The position numbers were made by a program, and so were the translations under genes. 64,000 nucleotides of DNA from JAIVJM01 sp963816985 (lineage in GTDB: Bacteria > Acidobacteriota > Blastocatellia > Pyrinomonadales > Pyrinomonadaceae): the NCBI GenBank assembly GCA_963816985.1, contig CAWFMF010000004.1, positions 682,001-746,000 on the forward strand. Direction: 5' to 3'. Of the stretch, positions 9,539 to 19,653 are shown piece after piece. Position 1 is the first letter of the stretch. Every line of letters starts with the position of its first letter. The notes below the pieces were generated by a model. That model was not told the origin of the DNA, searched no databases, and was given only the letters and a program-made list of their open reading frames with translations.

Positions 9539-10123
9539 CAGGAGAGACCTCCCAACAAGCACAAATCCGCGCGAACGTACCTGCATCTATCCGCAACACC
9601 GGATAGAATGTGGCTGCGTAGTAGATTCGCCGTGAGTATGAACCTCTCATCTCGCACGGCGATGCTCATCACTCGGTTTTGAGGCTGAGGCGTGAGCTAC
9701 GCATGACCGTCGCAGGGTTTTCAAAGAAAAGAACGCGCGGAATATAACATAGGAGTCCTCACACACATGGGCATTTTAGTTTGCGATTACGCATAGGGGT
9801 GCGGGGGTGCGCACCTCTGAGCACGCCCGCCTTTTGAGGGTAGGCGGGCTGTGCCGGAAGGCCGCGCGTGCGCGTCAGGCGGGCGCTGCGCGCGGCCTCG
9901 CCGTGTTAAGTGTAGCCACTTAATCTCAACGCGGGTGTTGCCTGTAGGGGCAGGGCTTGTCCCTGCCCGTTACGTTTCGGCGGATTCGACGTTGAATGAA
10001 GTGTCACCACGGGCAGGGACAAGCCCTGCCCTACAGTCTTGCCACGCGCTCTTACTGCCTTCTGCTTTTTTCTGCTACGATGCCGCGCGAAATCCTTTTA
10101 AATTGTCGGTGGGAGACTTCTTC
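9539..10123. other. Intergenic region between XRE gene and ndh
   Basis: About 585 bp. It contains a palindrome around CACGCCCGCC (9820-9852), element P4 (9942-10036), and the Shine-Dalgarno GGGAGAC for the NADH dehydrogenase. No gene is convincing here. Confidence 0.45.
9942..10036. repeat. Inverted repeat P4
   Basis: Arms of about 28 bp start with CTGTAGGGGCAGGGCTTGTC (9942-9970) and are matched by the reverse complement at 10009-10036. One base differs in the G-run. The 38-bp loop is unrelated. Each arm itself contains GGGCAGGG...CCCTGCCC dyad symmetry. Confidence 0.82.
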
Positions 10124-11368
10124 ATGGACGCCAAAGACGAGAAGGAGCCGGAGCGGGCGCGCATCGTGGTGGTGGGCGGGGGCTTCGGCGGGCTGTTCAC
10201 GGCGATGGGGCTGGCGGGGGCGGGCGAGGTGACGCTCGTCGGGAGCGAAGACCACTTCCTGCACACGCCGATGCTCTACGAGTACCTGAGCGGCGAGGTC
10301 GAGGCGTGGCACATCGCGCCGCACTACAAGGAGCTTCTGGACGAGCGCATCCGCTACCTTCAGGGCGCGGTGACGGGCGTTGACTTCGACGCGCGCGAGG
10401 TCGAGGTGGCGGGCAGAGTGCGCCGCATCCCTTACGACTATCTGGTGCTCTCGGTCGGGGCCATCACGAACTTCTGGGGCATCGAGGGCGCGGACAAGTA
10501 CGCCATGCCCTTCCGCAAAATCCGCCACGCCGACGACCTCCGCCAGCGGATGATCGAGGCGCTCGACCGCATCCAGCCCGACGCCGCGCCGCAGGACGCG
10601 CAGCGCGCCGCGACCTTCGTCGTCGTCGGCGCGGGCGCGAGCGGCGTCGAACTCTCGACGAAGATGGCAGACCTTCTGACCGACGCCTTCCGCCGTCGCG
10701 GACTACGCGGCGAGCCGCGCGTCATCATCGTCGAGATGGGCAAGGCCGTCGTTCCCGGCATGGACGCGGGACTGCGCGCCTTAGTCGAGAAGGAGCTGCA
10801 CGAGAAGCGCATCGAGCTGCACACGGAGACGCGCGTCGTGCGCGTTTTGCCGAACGGCGCGGTCATCGAGCACGGCGGCGAGCAGAGGGAAATCGAGGCT
10901 TCCGGCGTGGTGTGGACGGCGGGCGTGCGGATGAATCCGCTGCTGGAAAAGTTGGCGATAGAGAAGAACCAGCGCGGGCAGATAGTCGTCGAGCCTTCGC
11001 TTCAGGTGCGAGGGCGCGCGGAGGTCTTCGCGCTCGGCGACATCGCGTACTTCCCCGACATCGTGCCGAGCCTCGCCGGGACGGCGCAGCTCGCCTTCCA
11101 GCAGTCGAACCTCGTCGCCTCGAACGTGCAGGCGCTCATTGACGGCAGCGTCCCTTCAAGAGGTCACTTCGAGGAACTGGGCGAGGCCGTGAGCCTCGGC
11201 ACGGAGACGGCGGCGGTGCTCGTCGCGGGCCAGGCCGTCAGCGGCGCGCTCGCCCGGCAGGCCCGCTTCGCGCTCTACACCGCGCGCCTCCCGACGTGGC
11301 AGCACCGCCTCCGCGTCGGCGCGAGCTGGTTCTTCGGCGGCAAGACGCCGAGGCCGTTAGGTCTGTGA
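10124..11368 (+). CDS. ndh: Type II NADH:quinone oxidoreductase-like FAD enzyme
   Basis: Probably a membrane-peripheral, non-proton-pumping NADH dehydrogenase. The 414-residue product starts with an FAD dinucleotide fold (RIVVVGGGFGGLFTAMGL, about residues 10-27) and has a second, NAD-binding Rossmann motif (FVVVGAGASGVELSTKMADL). The C-terminal flavin motif is VFALGDIAYFP, and AQLAFQQSNLVASNVQALI follows. The ATG at 10124 is chosen because GGGAGAC lies about 8 nt upstream; the frame is open further 5' through repeat DNA. It stands alone, without complex I genes. Other NDH-2-like substrates such as sulfide are possible, but the conserved Cys pair of SQR is absent. Confidence 0.82.
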   Translation: MDAKDEKEPERARIVVVGGGFGGLFTAMGLAGAGEVTLVGSEDHFLHTPMLYEYLSGEVEAWHIAPHYKELLDERIRYLQGAVTGVDFDAREVEVAGRVRRIPYDYLVLSVGAITNFWGIEGADKYAMPFRKIRHADDLRQRMIEALDRIQPDAAPQDAQRAATFVVVGAGASGVELSTKMADLLTDAFRRRGLRGEPRVIIVEMGKAVVPGMDAGLRALVEKELHEKRIELHTETRVVRVLPNGAVIEHGGEQREIEASGVVWTAGVRMNPLLEKLAIEKNQRGQIVVEPSLQVRGRAEVFALGDIAYFPDIVPSLAGTAQLAFQQSNLVASNVQALIDGSVPSRGHFEELGEAVSLGTETAAVLVAGQAVSGALARQARFALYTARLPTWQHRLRVGASWFFGGKTPRPLGL

Positions 11369-11380
11369 AAATTCTCAAAC

Positions 11381-11592
11381 ATCCCCGAAGGGGATGAAGG
11401 CAATAGCCGGGGGCAGAGCAAACGAAGTTTGCGACGCCCCCGGTACGAGCAAGTGAAAAATTCGACCCTGAAGGGGTCGCAGGTGCAACATCGGACTGCG
11501 ACCCCTTCAGGGTCGAATTTCTTTCCCCGTCTCTTCCGGGGGCGACGTGCTTCGCACTTGCCCCCGGCTATTATCTTCCGCCCTTACAGGGC
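11381..11592. repeat. Nested palindromic element P1, copy 2
   Basis: The same nested-stem arrangement and orientation as 8586-8802: ATCCCCGAAGGGGAT, GCCGGGGGC and GCCCCCGG, the central GACCCTGAAGGGGTCGCAGG stem, and a closing GCCCTTACAGGGC. It begins 12 bp after the ndh stop. The arms differ from copy 1 at several positions but remain paired. Confidence 0.85.
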
Positions 11593-11847
11593 ATTCACTT
11601 GAACACAACCTCACGGACAGTCATGCTTCTGCATGATGATAAAACCGCTGAAATTCGGGCTGCAAAAATAGTTGCTGCGCGGAGTGGGTTTCGTGTAGTA
11701 GGATGAATGAAGTGCCCTCCGGCCTCTCGCGGATGGGCCTCTGGTGACCGCCTCATTCTTCGGTCGCAGCCCTTTTATAAATTCGACCGGCAGACGTTTT
11801 CGGCCCCACACGTTGCCATCGGTGTGACCTCAGCCCGGTTCAAGTCT
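11593..11847. other. Leader region of the kinase gene
   Basis: No recognised gene. The kinase frame is open from 11707, but the encoded residues do not resemble a domain. The region is less GC-rich than its surroundings and may hold the promoter; I could not identify convincing -35/-10 boxes. Confidence 0.35.
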
Positions 11848-13191
<1,344 letters not shown>

Positions 13192-13245
13192 GTCAATTTT
13201 TTTCCGAGTCCTCATCAAAAACCCACAGGAGTTTCCTCAAACATA

Positions 13246-15000
13246 ATGCCTTACAAAATCATGGTCGTGGACGACGAGCCCGCCAACGTCCGCCTGCTCG
13301 AAAGACTCTTCAGGCGCGACTATCAGGTGCTCGCCGCCTCGTCGGGGGCCGAAGCGCTTCAGTTACTCTCGCAGCACGACGTGGCGCTCTTAGTCACCGA
13401 CCAGCGGATGCCCGGCATGACCGGCATCGAGCTTTTGAAGCACGCCGCCGCGCTGCGCCCGCACATGGTTCGCATCATCCTCACCGGCTACACAGACATG
13501 GAGGCTCTCGTCGAGGCCATCAACTGCGGGCAGGTCTACCGCTACGTCACCAAGCCGTGGAACAACGAAGACCTGCGGCTGACCGCCGCGCGCGCGCTCG
13601 AACACTACGAGGCCAACCGCGGCCAGCACGAACTCACGCTCGCCAACCGACGCCTCTCGCAGCGTCTTCAGTTGATGACGCGGAGCTTCGTCCGCGCCGT
13701 CGCCGACGCGCTCGAAGCCAAAGACGACTACATCCACGGCCACGCGCGCCGCGTGAGCGGCTACGCGGCGGCGGTGGGCCGGCGCATGGGGCTCGCCGCC
13801 GAAGAGCTTGAACTGCTCTCTCTGGCCGCGTTGCTACATGACATCGGGAAGATCGGGACGCCCGAACACATCCTCTTAAAACCGGGGCCGCTCGACGCTG
13901 AAGAGCGCGCCGTCGTCTGCCTCCACGCCGAGCGCGGGGCGCGGATGCTCTCCGGCGTGCCCGACATGGAGGAGGTCGCCGAGGCCGTCCGTCATCATCA
14001 TGAGCACTTCGACGGGACGGGCTACCCGGAAGGCTTGAGCGGCGAGATGATTCCTCTCGCCTCGCGCATCATCCTCGTCGCCGACGCCTACGACGCGATG
14101 ACCAACCCACGGCCCTTCCGCGAGGCGTGCGACCACGAGACGGCGATCCGCATCATCGAGCGGCGTTCGGGCGAGCAGTTCGACCCCTCGGTCGTCCGCG
14201 CCTTCTTCGGGCTCGAATCGCTCGCCCTCATCCGCCACCGCCTCGCGCCCGACACGTGGGCCGGGCTCCTCGACGACACGACCTTCGACCTCACGGAACA
14301 GCATCCCGACTTCGAGGAGCTGCGGAGCGAAATCACGACCGACCCCGTGCTCGCCGCCTGCGTGCTGCACGAAGCCAACACGCGCTACAACGCCGAAGCG
14401 ACCTCCGACCTCGGCGAAGCCTGCGACCGTCTCGGCGTCGCGCACATGGGGGCCGTCGTGGCCCGAATGGGCTCGCGCGACTGGGACGGCGAGGCGGGCC
14501 GCGCCCGCGCGCACGCGCTGCGCACGGCGGAGGCCGCGCGGCTCATCGCCTCGCATACAAAGATTGTGGGCGAGGAAGAGGCTTACACGCTCGGACTGCT
14601 GCACGACGTGGGCGAGATTCTGCTCGGCGCGCTCTTCCCCGAAGAGACCGGAGGGTTCGACGCGCTCGAACCTTCGGCGCGTGTCGAGCGTGAGGTGGCC
14701 GCCTTCGGCGTTGACCACGGGCAGGTCGGACAGTGGGTCTTGGAGGAGTGCCGCCTGCCGCGCTCGCTGGCTTCGGCGGTGCAGGCGCATCACGACGCAA
14801 TGCGGATCAACGCGCCCGTCGCGCTCCTTTTGCACATGGCCGACGCCGTGGCGCGCATTGACGAGACCTGCAACTTCGCCTCGCTCGACGAGCTGGGCTC
14901 AGACCGCCTTGCCATGCTCGGCCTCAACCGCTCGGTGCTCGCGGACATCCACGCGCAGACCGCCGCGCGCACGGAATTGCGTCTCGCCGCTTTGAACTAA
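13246..15000 (+). CDS. Response regulator with HD-GYP and HDOD domains
   Basis: Probably a cyclic-di-GMP phosphodiesterase of the RpfG type. The 584-residue product begins with a receiver domain (KIMVVDDEPANVRLLERLF, acceptor Asp in ALLVTDQRMPGMTG, then YRYVTKPWNNEDL). An HD-GYP domain follows at roughly residues 140-320, with LAALLHDIGKIG and HHEHFDGTGYPEGL, so the metal and GYP residues are intact. The last 220 residues look like an HDOD domain, including a second HD-like LLHDVGEILLG and a late AVQAHHDAM. It follows the receiver-kinase by 54 bp, so phosphotransfer between the two is likely. HDOD output targets are not generally known. Confidence 0.9.
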   Translation: MPYKIMVVDDEPANVRLLERLFRRDYQVLAASSGAEALQLLSQHDVALLVTDQRMPGMTGIELLKHAAALRPHMVRIILTGYTDMEALVEAINCGQVYRYVTKPWNNEDLRLTAARALEHYEANRGQHELTLANRRLSQRLQLMTRSFVRAVADALEAKDDYIHGHARRVSGYAAAVGRRMGLAAEELELLSLAALLHDIGKIGTPEHILLKPGPLDAEERAVVCLHAERGARMLSGVPDMEEVAEAVRHHHEHFDGTGYPEGLSGEMIPLASRIILVADAYDAMTNPRPFREACDHETAIRIIERRSGEQFDPSVVRAFFGLESLALIRHRLAPDTWAGLLDDTTFDLTEQHPDFEELRSEITTDPVLAACVLHEANTRYNAEATSDLGEACDRLGVAHMGAVVARMGSRDWDGEAGRARAHALRTAEAARLIASHTKIVGEEEAYTLGLLHDVGEILLGALFPEETGGFDALEPSARVEREVAAFGVDHGQVGQWVLEECRLPRSLASAVQAHHDAMRINAPVALLLHMADAVARIDETCNFASLDELGSDRLAMLGLNRSVLADIHAQTAARTELRLAALN

Positions 15001-15063
15001 GTGCGGGCCGCATGCGACGGGAGCCACGAAAGTCCGCTTCAGGCGCGGGCCTCGTGGCTCCCG

Positions 15064-15175
15064 TTTTTAACAGTACCGCGAACAGCGATAGCTTTAACAG
15101 TACCGCGAGCGGTCTTTCGGGCGGGTTGAGCATTGACGATACTCAACCCGCCCGAAAGACCGCTCGCGGTACTGT
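15064..15175. repeat. Long perfect palindrome P2, copy A
   Basis: Two perfect 34-bp arms (15097-15130 and 15142-15175) start with ACAGTACCGCGAGCGG and meet at GGGTTGAG/CTCAACCC around an 11-nt loop, CATTGACGATA. A partial extra copy of the arm start lies just upstream (15068-15094). It follows the regulator stop at 15000 and could also terminate transcription, although no T-run follows. Confidence 0.88.
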
Positions 15176-15196
15176 GTGTGCTTACGTCGAACTGAC

Positions 15197-16252
15197 TTAC
15201 ACCGTCGCCGCTTCGCACGAGTCGAGGACGGGCGCTTCTTCGTCCTCCGCCCCGCCTTCGCCGATGTAGGTGCGGCCCGCCGCGACGGTCTCGAAGTATT
15301 CGCCGATGCGGTCGAGAACCTCGTTGACGGAGTGCGAGTGATAGATGACCTGACGGAACCGCGCGCCGCCCGGAAGTCCGCGCGTGAACTGCCCGGCCAG
15401 TTGCTTCATGCGACCGATGGCGGGCAGCTCCGGCATGTCGGCGCGCAAGAGGTCAAAGTATTCGAGGAGCACCGCGCGCTTATCTTCGAGCGTCGGCTCG
15501 AAGGGCACGCGGCCCGCGAGCGTGTCTTCAATCTGCCGGAATATCCAGGGGTTCGCCATCGCGCCGCGACCGATGAGGATGCCGTCGCAGTTCGTCTCGC
15601 GCCAGCGTGTGAAGGCGTCCTCGACCGTCACTACGTCGCCGCTCCCGGAGACTGGAACCCGCACGACCTCCTTAATCTGCCGCACCAAATCCCAGTCGGC
15701 CCGCCCCTTGTAGCCCTGCTCCTTCGTCCGCCCGTGCAAAGCGATGTGCTCGGCTCCGCACTGTTCGGCCATCCGCGCCGTCTCGACCGCGTTGATGTGG
15801 TTGTCGTAGAACCCGGCGCGAATCTTGACGGTCAAGGGGATGTTGATGGCCTTCTTAATCTCTTTGAGAATCGTTTCGAGGCGCGGCAGGTCGCGCAGCA
15901 GCCCGCTGCCGCCGCCGTGCTTGACGACCTTCGGCGCGGGGCAGCCGCAGTTGATGTCGAGGATGTCCGCGCCGACTTCTTCGGCCATCTCGGCGGCCAT
16001 CCGCATCCGTTCGGGCTGCCCGCCGAAAATCTGCACGGCGAACGGGCGCTCGTAGTCGAAGAAGCGCATCTGCCTTCGAGACTTCGGGTTGTTGCGCGTC
16101 AGGCCCTCGACCGAGATGAACTCCGAGACGGTCAGGCCGATGCCGCCGCGCCGCTTCAGCAGCGCGCGGAAAGCCACGTCCGTCACGCCCGCCATCGGCG
16201 AGAGCACGAGCGGCGGACTGATCTCCACGTCACGGATTTTGAAAGGCTTCAT
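15197..16252 (-). CDS. dusB: tRNA-dihydrouridine synthase, DusB type
   Basis: A flavin enzyme that reduces specific uridines in tRNA. The 351-residue product shows the Dus TIM-barrel pattern: PPLVLSPMAGVTDVAFRAL at the N-terminus, VQIFGGQPERM, DINCGCPAPKVVKHGGGSGLL with the catalytic Cys in the usual CGCP motif, VKIRAGF, IALHGRTKEQGYKG, and SGDVVTVEDA. The C-terminal helical domain carries REVIYHSH-like sequence. The ATG at 16252 is chosen; an in-frame ATG at 16309 would only add residues encoded by heptamer repeats. No Shine-Dalgarno motif is visible before 16252. Confidence 0.93.
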   Translation of the reverse strand: MKPFKIRDVEISPPLVLSPMAGVTDVAFRALLKRRGGIGLTVSEFISVEGLTRNNPKSRRQMRFFDYERPFAVQIFGGQPERMRMAAEMAEEVGADILDINCGCPAPKVVKHGGGSGLLRDLPRLETILKEIKKAINIPLTVKIRAGFYDNHINAVETARMAEQCGAEHIALHGRTKEQGYKGRADWDLVRQIKEVVRVPVSGSGDVVTVEDAFTRWRETNCDGILIGRGAMANPWIFRQIEDTLAGRVPFEPTLEDKRAVLLEYFDLLRADMPELPAIGRMKQLAGQFTRGLPGGARFRQVIYHSHSVNEVLDRIGEYFETVAAGRTYIGEGGAEDEEAPVLDSCEAATV

Positions 16253-16260
16253 AACAAAAT

Positions 16261-16335
16261 GATGGACGATGAATGATGAATGATGAATGGAAGACAAGTT
16301 GTCTTTCATTCATCATTCATCATTCCGCATTCATT
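16261..16335. repeat. Heptamer-armed inverted repeat H3
   Basis: GATGGAC, GATGAAT (three times), a core GGAAGACAAGTTGTCTTTC that is itself a small dyad, then ATTCATC, ATTCATC, ATTCCGC, ATTCATT. It occupies the gap between the DUF4920 gene stop and the dusB start. Confidence 0.9.
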
Positions 16336-16843
16336 ACTTCCATAATTCGACGCCGGTGGCGACGAACGAGACTTCGTGCGCCGTGCCGTCGGGGTTGGCC
16401 TTGATCTTCGCGCCGTCGTCTTTGACGAGGTGGTCAACCTCTTCCTTGCTCAAAGTCTTGACGCCGACCACGCCCTCGGCGCGGAACTTCATCTTGGCGG
16501 TGTCTTTGGGGATGGTGAACTTGTGGTCGAAGGTCACGCGGACGTTCGCCTCGGACTCCGCCGCGGGCTTAATCTGCATCCAGCACCCTTCGGCCTGACA
16601 GACGCGCTCGACCAATCCTTCGATGCGGACGGTCTTGCCCTTGAACTTCGCGGGCTCTTTGAGCACGTCGGCGAAGGCGACCTGCGGCGAGTCGCCGAGC
16701 GCCGTGCCGCGCTTGATGACTTCATCCTTCGACGAAGCGGCGGCGGGCTCTTGCTTCGAGTGTTGCTGATGCTGGTCTTGGCGCGCGGCGGCGGTCAAGG
16801 CGAAGCAGGCGACGAGGGCGAGCGTGGAGAGGAATGTTTTCAT
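16334..16843 (-). CDS. Secreted DUF4920-like protein
   Basis: An exported protein of 169 residues with a signal peptide (LSTLALVACFALTAAA). The mature part matches the DUF4920 pattern, an OB-fold-like domain: GKTVRIEGLVERVCQAEGCW, then VTFDHKFTIPKDTAKMKFRAEGVVGVKTLS. Two Cys bracket the AEG (VCQAEGCW), a possible metal or disulfide site. A His/Gln/Lys-rich stretch follows the signal peptide. Biological role unknown. It is divergent from the membrane operon starting at 16914, with 70 bp between them. The TAA stop abuts heptamer element H3. Confidence 0.78.
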   Translation of the reverse strand: MKTFLSTLALVACFALTAAARQDQHQQHSKQEPAAASSKDEVIKRGTALGDSPQVAFADVLKEPAKFKGKTVRIEGLVERVCQAEGCWMQIKPAAESEANVRVTFDHKFTIPKDTAKMKFRAEGVVGVKTLSKEEVDHLVKDDGAKIKANPDGTAHEVSFVATGVELWK

Positions 16844-16913
16844 AGCGAAAATCGGTTATCCTTTTCAAAGTTGAATCGAACTTGTCGAACCAGAGGCGCG
16901 GACGGATTATAGA

Positions 16914-17414
16914 ATGCAACACCGGCTCATCCAAAGCGCAGGCATCGTGTGGACGCTCGTCTTCGCCGCCTTCGTCGTCTGGCTCTACGCCGCCGCGCCG
17001 CAGAGCGTGGGCGACGTGGCGACGCAAGCCTCGGTCGTCGCCGGGACTTACGAGGTTGACCGCGCGCGCTTCGACGCGGCCCGCGAGCTTTTCCTCCGCG
17101 AGCAATACGCCGCCGCGCGCGACGAGTGGGCGCGGGCCGACCCCGCGCGGCGCGACGCGCGCACGCAGTTTTACGTCGCATACGCCTTTTACCGGCAAGG
17201 CTGGGGCCGCGTCTACAACGACGACGCGCTCTTCCGTCAGGGGCTCGAAGCGGCCTCGCTCGCCATCCAACTCTCGCCCGAAGGCGCGCTCGCGGTTGAA
17301 GACACGGAACTCAAAATCCACTCCGCCCCCGAACTCAAGGCCGAACTTGAAAGCGGTCTCGTCCGCACGGCGGAAGACTTTAACCCGCTCAAAGTTTTCC
17401 GCGAACGGAAATGA
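16914..17414 (+). CDS. Membrane-anchored TPR-like protein
   Basis: 166 residues. A single hydrophobic anchor (IVWTLVFAAFVVWLYAAA) near the N-terminus is followed by a helical part with one or two TPR-like units (RFDAARELFLREQYAAARDEW, then FYVAYAFYRQGWGRVYND). I do not recognise a specific family. The stop overlaps the start of the next gene by 4 bp (ATGA), so they are translationally coupled. There is no obvious Shine-Dalgarno; TTATAG lies directly upstream of the ATG. A scaffold role for the partner membrane protein is inference. Confidence 0.68.
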   Translation: MQHRLIQSAGIVWTLVFAAFVVWLYAAAPQSVGDVATQASVVAGTYEVDRARFDAARELFLREQYAAARDEWARADPARRDARTQFYVAYAFYRQGWGRVYNDDALFRQGLEAASLAIQLSPEGALAVEDTELKIHSAPELKAELESGLVRTAEDFNPLKVFRERK

Positions 17415-18232
17415 ACGCGCCGATGACAGACACACGCACAAGGAACCGCGCGCTCGTCCGGTACGTTCTGCTGCCGACCATCTTTTTGACGGTGACGCTC
17501 CTCGGCGGCTTGCGCGTGAGCGCGGGGACGAACGCGCTCGTCTTCGTCGCGCCGCCGCTCGTGACGCTGGTGCTGGCGTTGATGCTGATGGCGCTCTTCG
17601 TGCGCGGGCGCGCGCTCGACGTGGGGCGTTGGCTCGCGGGCGAAAATCCTCTGCTCACGAACGTCTCGCACGCGCTGACGCTGGCCGCGCTCTTCTTCGC
17701 CTCGGCGCAGAGTTTTAATAGCGTGCTGCCCGAAGCGGGTCTGCTGCGGTGGATGTTCTCGTTCTTCTTCCTCTGGACGCTCTGGAACGACCAGTTCTCT
17801 TCCTTCGACGCGCGCCGTCTGCTCCGAAGTCTCGCGGCGCTCTTCGGCACGGCGTTCGTCTTGAAGCACATGCTGCTCGCCTCGCTCTACGCGCCGGGCG
17901 GCGGGTGGCTCAAGCGTCTGGCGGGGGTCGTGCTCGAAGGCTTCACGCTCGGCACGCTCGACTCTCCGGCGTTCGCGCCCGCCACCGGCTACATCTCTTT
18001 CTTCGCCCTCGCGCTCTACGTCTGCGGCCTCATCCTTCTGCCGCCCGCTCCCGGCGAAGAAGGGCTTAAAGAAGCAGACGCGGGTGGAATCGTCAGCACA
18101 TACCGAAGGCTTCCGCCGGAAGAGCGCGCCGGAGCGCTCGAAGCGATGCTCGACGAAGAGCAAACCCTGCGCGAAGGCGAGGCGCGAAGGCTGAAGCCGC
18201 CAGTCGAGTCAGCGGACGCGATGTTGGAATGA
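17411..18232 (+). CDS. Multi-pass integral membrane protein, unknown
   Basis: 273 residues with about six hydrophobic segments (for example YVLLPTIFLTVTLLGGL, LVFVAPPLVTLVLALMLMALF, WMFSFFFLWTLW, YISFFALALYVCGLILL) and a charged cytoplasmic-type tail with several Glu/Arg pairs. I do not recognise a family or catalytic motif. It overlaps the preceding TPR-like gene by 4 bp, so the two proteins probably act together in the membrane. Confidence 0.68.
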   Translation: MNAPMTDTRTRNRALVRYVLLPTIFLTVTLLGGLRVSAGTNALVFVAPPLVTLVLALMLMALFVRGRALDVGRWLAGENPLLTNVSHALTLAALFFASAQSFNSVLPEAGLLRWMFSFFFLWTLWNDQFSSFDARRLLRSLAALFGTAFVLKHMLLASLYAPGGGWLKRLAGVVLEGFTLGTLDSPAFAPATGYISFFALALYVCGLILLPPAPGEEGLKEADAGGIVSTYRRLPPEERAGALEAMLDEEQTLREGEARRLKPPVESADAMLE

Positions 18233-18246
18233 GCACCGTCAGGTGC

Positions 18247-18431
18247 GGAATAATTTAGCCCACGGCGTCAGCCGTGGGTATAAGACAGGAAAGAACAACG
18301 AGAGCCCCGTCAGGGGCGAAAGAGATTCAACTTGTATGGAGGACAAGTTGAATCTCTTTCGCCCCTGACGGGGCTCTGAAACTTTTTCCGTCGCTGTGTC
18401 CCACGGCTGACGCCGTGGGCTAAATTATTCC
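18247..18431. repeat. Double nested palindrome P3
   Basis: An outer pair, 18247-18278 with 18400-18431, starts with GGAATAATTTAGCCCACGGC and is perfectly complementary over 32 bp. Inside it a second perfect 34-bp pair (18301-18334 with 18344-18377) contains GCCCCGTCAGGGGC dyads and has a 9-nt loop. AAGACAGGAAAGAAC lies between the two layers. Coding is not apparent. Confidence 0.88.
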
Positions 18432-18474
18432 GCCGCTAACGCGGCTGAGAACTCTTTTGCCGACAACAAACGAG

Positions 18475-18509
18475 AGAGGGTGGCCGGAGCAAACGTCCGG
18501 CCACCCTCT
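18475..18509. terminator. Convergent terminator hairpin
   Basis: A 14-bp stem, AGAGGGTGGCCGGA with TCCGGCCACCCTCT, and a 7-nt loop lie between two converging genes. It is followed by TT on the plus strand only, so efficiency is uncertain. Confidence 0.55.
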
Positions 18510-18536
18510 TTCGCTCTCCCCCTTCGCCGAGAAAAC

Positions 18537-19604
18537 TTACCAGTTGACGACGAGCTCTTGTTGCGCCTGCCAGACGGGCACGTCCTCGCGGATGGCGGCG
18601 CGGTGCAGACGTTCCTTGTCGCTGAGCAGACGGCCCGCGCCGAGGGCGACCGCCGCTAAGGGCTCGTCGGCGACGGCGACGTGGAGGCGCAGCTCTTTCT
18701 GAAGCCGTTCGGCCATGCCGCCGAGCAGCGCGCCGCCGCCGGTCAGGATGAGCCCGGTCTGGTAGATGTCCGCCGTCACGTCGGGCTTCGACTCTTCGAT
18801 GGCGCGGCGCGCGCCCGCGACGATTTCGGCGACGACGGGCTCAATCGCCTTGCGCACGTCCTCAGCCGTAATCTCGACGACCTTCGCCAAACCGTCCGTC
18901 ACCTCCTTGCCGACGATCTCCATGCTCTGCGCGTCGTGCCCCTCTTGGAGCGCCGCGCTGAAATCTTTCTTGACCTGCTCGGCGGCGCGCTCGCCGAGTT
19001 GCATCTCGTAGTGCGAGCGGACGTAGTCGCGAATCGCTTCGTCCATCGCGTTTCCCGCGGCGCGCAGGCTCGTCGAAGAGACGACCGCGCCCGAAGAGAC
19101 GATGGCGATGTTGGTCGTCCCGCCGCCGATGTCAACGACCAAGTGCGCCTGCTCGTCGTCGCACGAGAAGCCCGCGCCGAGCGCGGCGCACAAGCCTTCG
19201 TCAACGAGGTCAACGCGCGTCGCCTTGGCGTCGCGCGCGGCGTCTCTGACCGAACGCTGCTCGATGGGAGTGGAGGAGCCGGGCACGCCGATGACCATGT
19301 GGCTGCGCCTGATTTGGCTGCCCGTGACGCGGCTGATGAAAGCTTTGAGCATCTTCTCCGCCGCCTCGAAGTCGTCAATCGTCCCGTTGCGGATGGGCCG
19401 GTGGACTTCCACGTCCTTCGGCTCGCGTCCGAGCATCTTGTAGGCTTCGGCCCCGACCGAGAGGACTTCGCCCGTGTATTTCTGAATCGCCACCACCGAC
19501 GGCTCGTTCAAAACGACGCCGCGCTCCGGCGCGTAGATGAGCGTGTTGACCGACCCCAGGTCAATCGCCAGGTCGTCCGTGAAGATGCTGCTCAGGATGT
19601 TCAT
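18537..19604 (-). CDS. mreB: Rod shape-determining protein MreB
   Basis: An actin-like filament protein that guides cell-wall synthesis. The 355-residue product has the family's phosphate-1 loop (DLAIDLGSVNTLIYAPERG), VVLNEPSVVAIQ, and phosphate-2 VVDIGGGTTNIAIVSSG. It also has the adenosine motif GLILTGGGALLGGMAERLQ and the late ADEPLAAVALGAGRLL. The ATG at 19604 (MNILSSIF) with AGAAGGG upstream is preferred over an in-frame ATG 33 bp earlier. No mreC/mreD follow on this strand, so this may be one of several copies. Confidence 0.95.
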   Translation of the reverse strand: MNILSSIFTDDLAIDLGSVNTLIYAPERGVVLNEPSVVAIQKYTGEVLSVGAEAYKMLGREPKDVEVHRPIRNGTIDDFEAAEKMLKAFISRVTGSQIRRSHMVIGVPGSSTPIEQRSVRDAARDAKATRVDLVDEGLCAALGAGFSCDDEQAHLVVDIGGGTTNIAIVSSGAVVSSTSLRAAGNAMDEAIRDYVRSHYEMQLGERAAEQVKKDFSAALQEGHDAQSMEIVGKEVTDGLAKVVEITAEDVRKAIEPVVAEIVAGARRAIEESKPDVTADIYQTGLILTGGGALLGGMAERLQKELRLHVAVADEPLAAVALGAGRLLSDKERLHRAAIREDVPVWQAQQELVVNW

Positions 19605-19653
19605 AAAACCCTTCTTGTTTTGGGAACGGCCCCGCACCCGGCCCGTTTACGAG

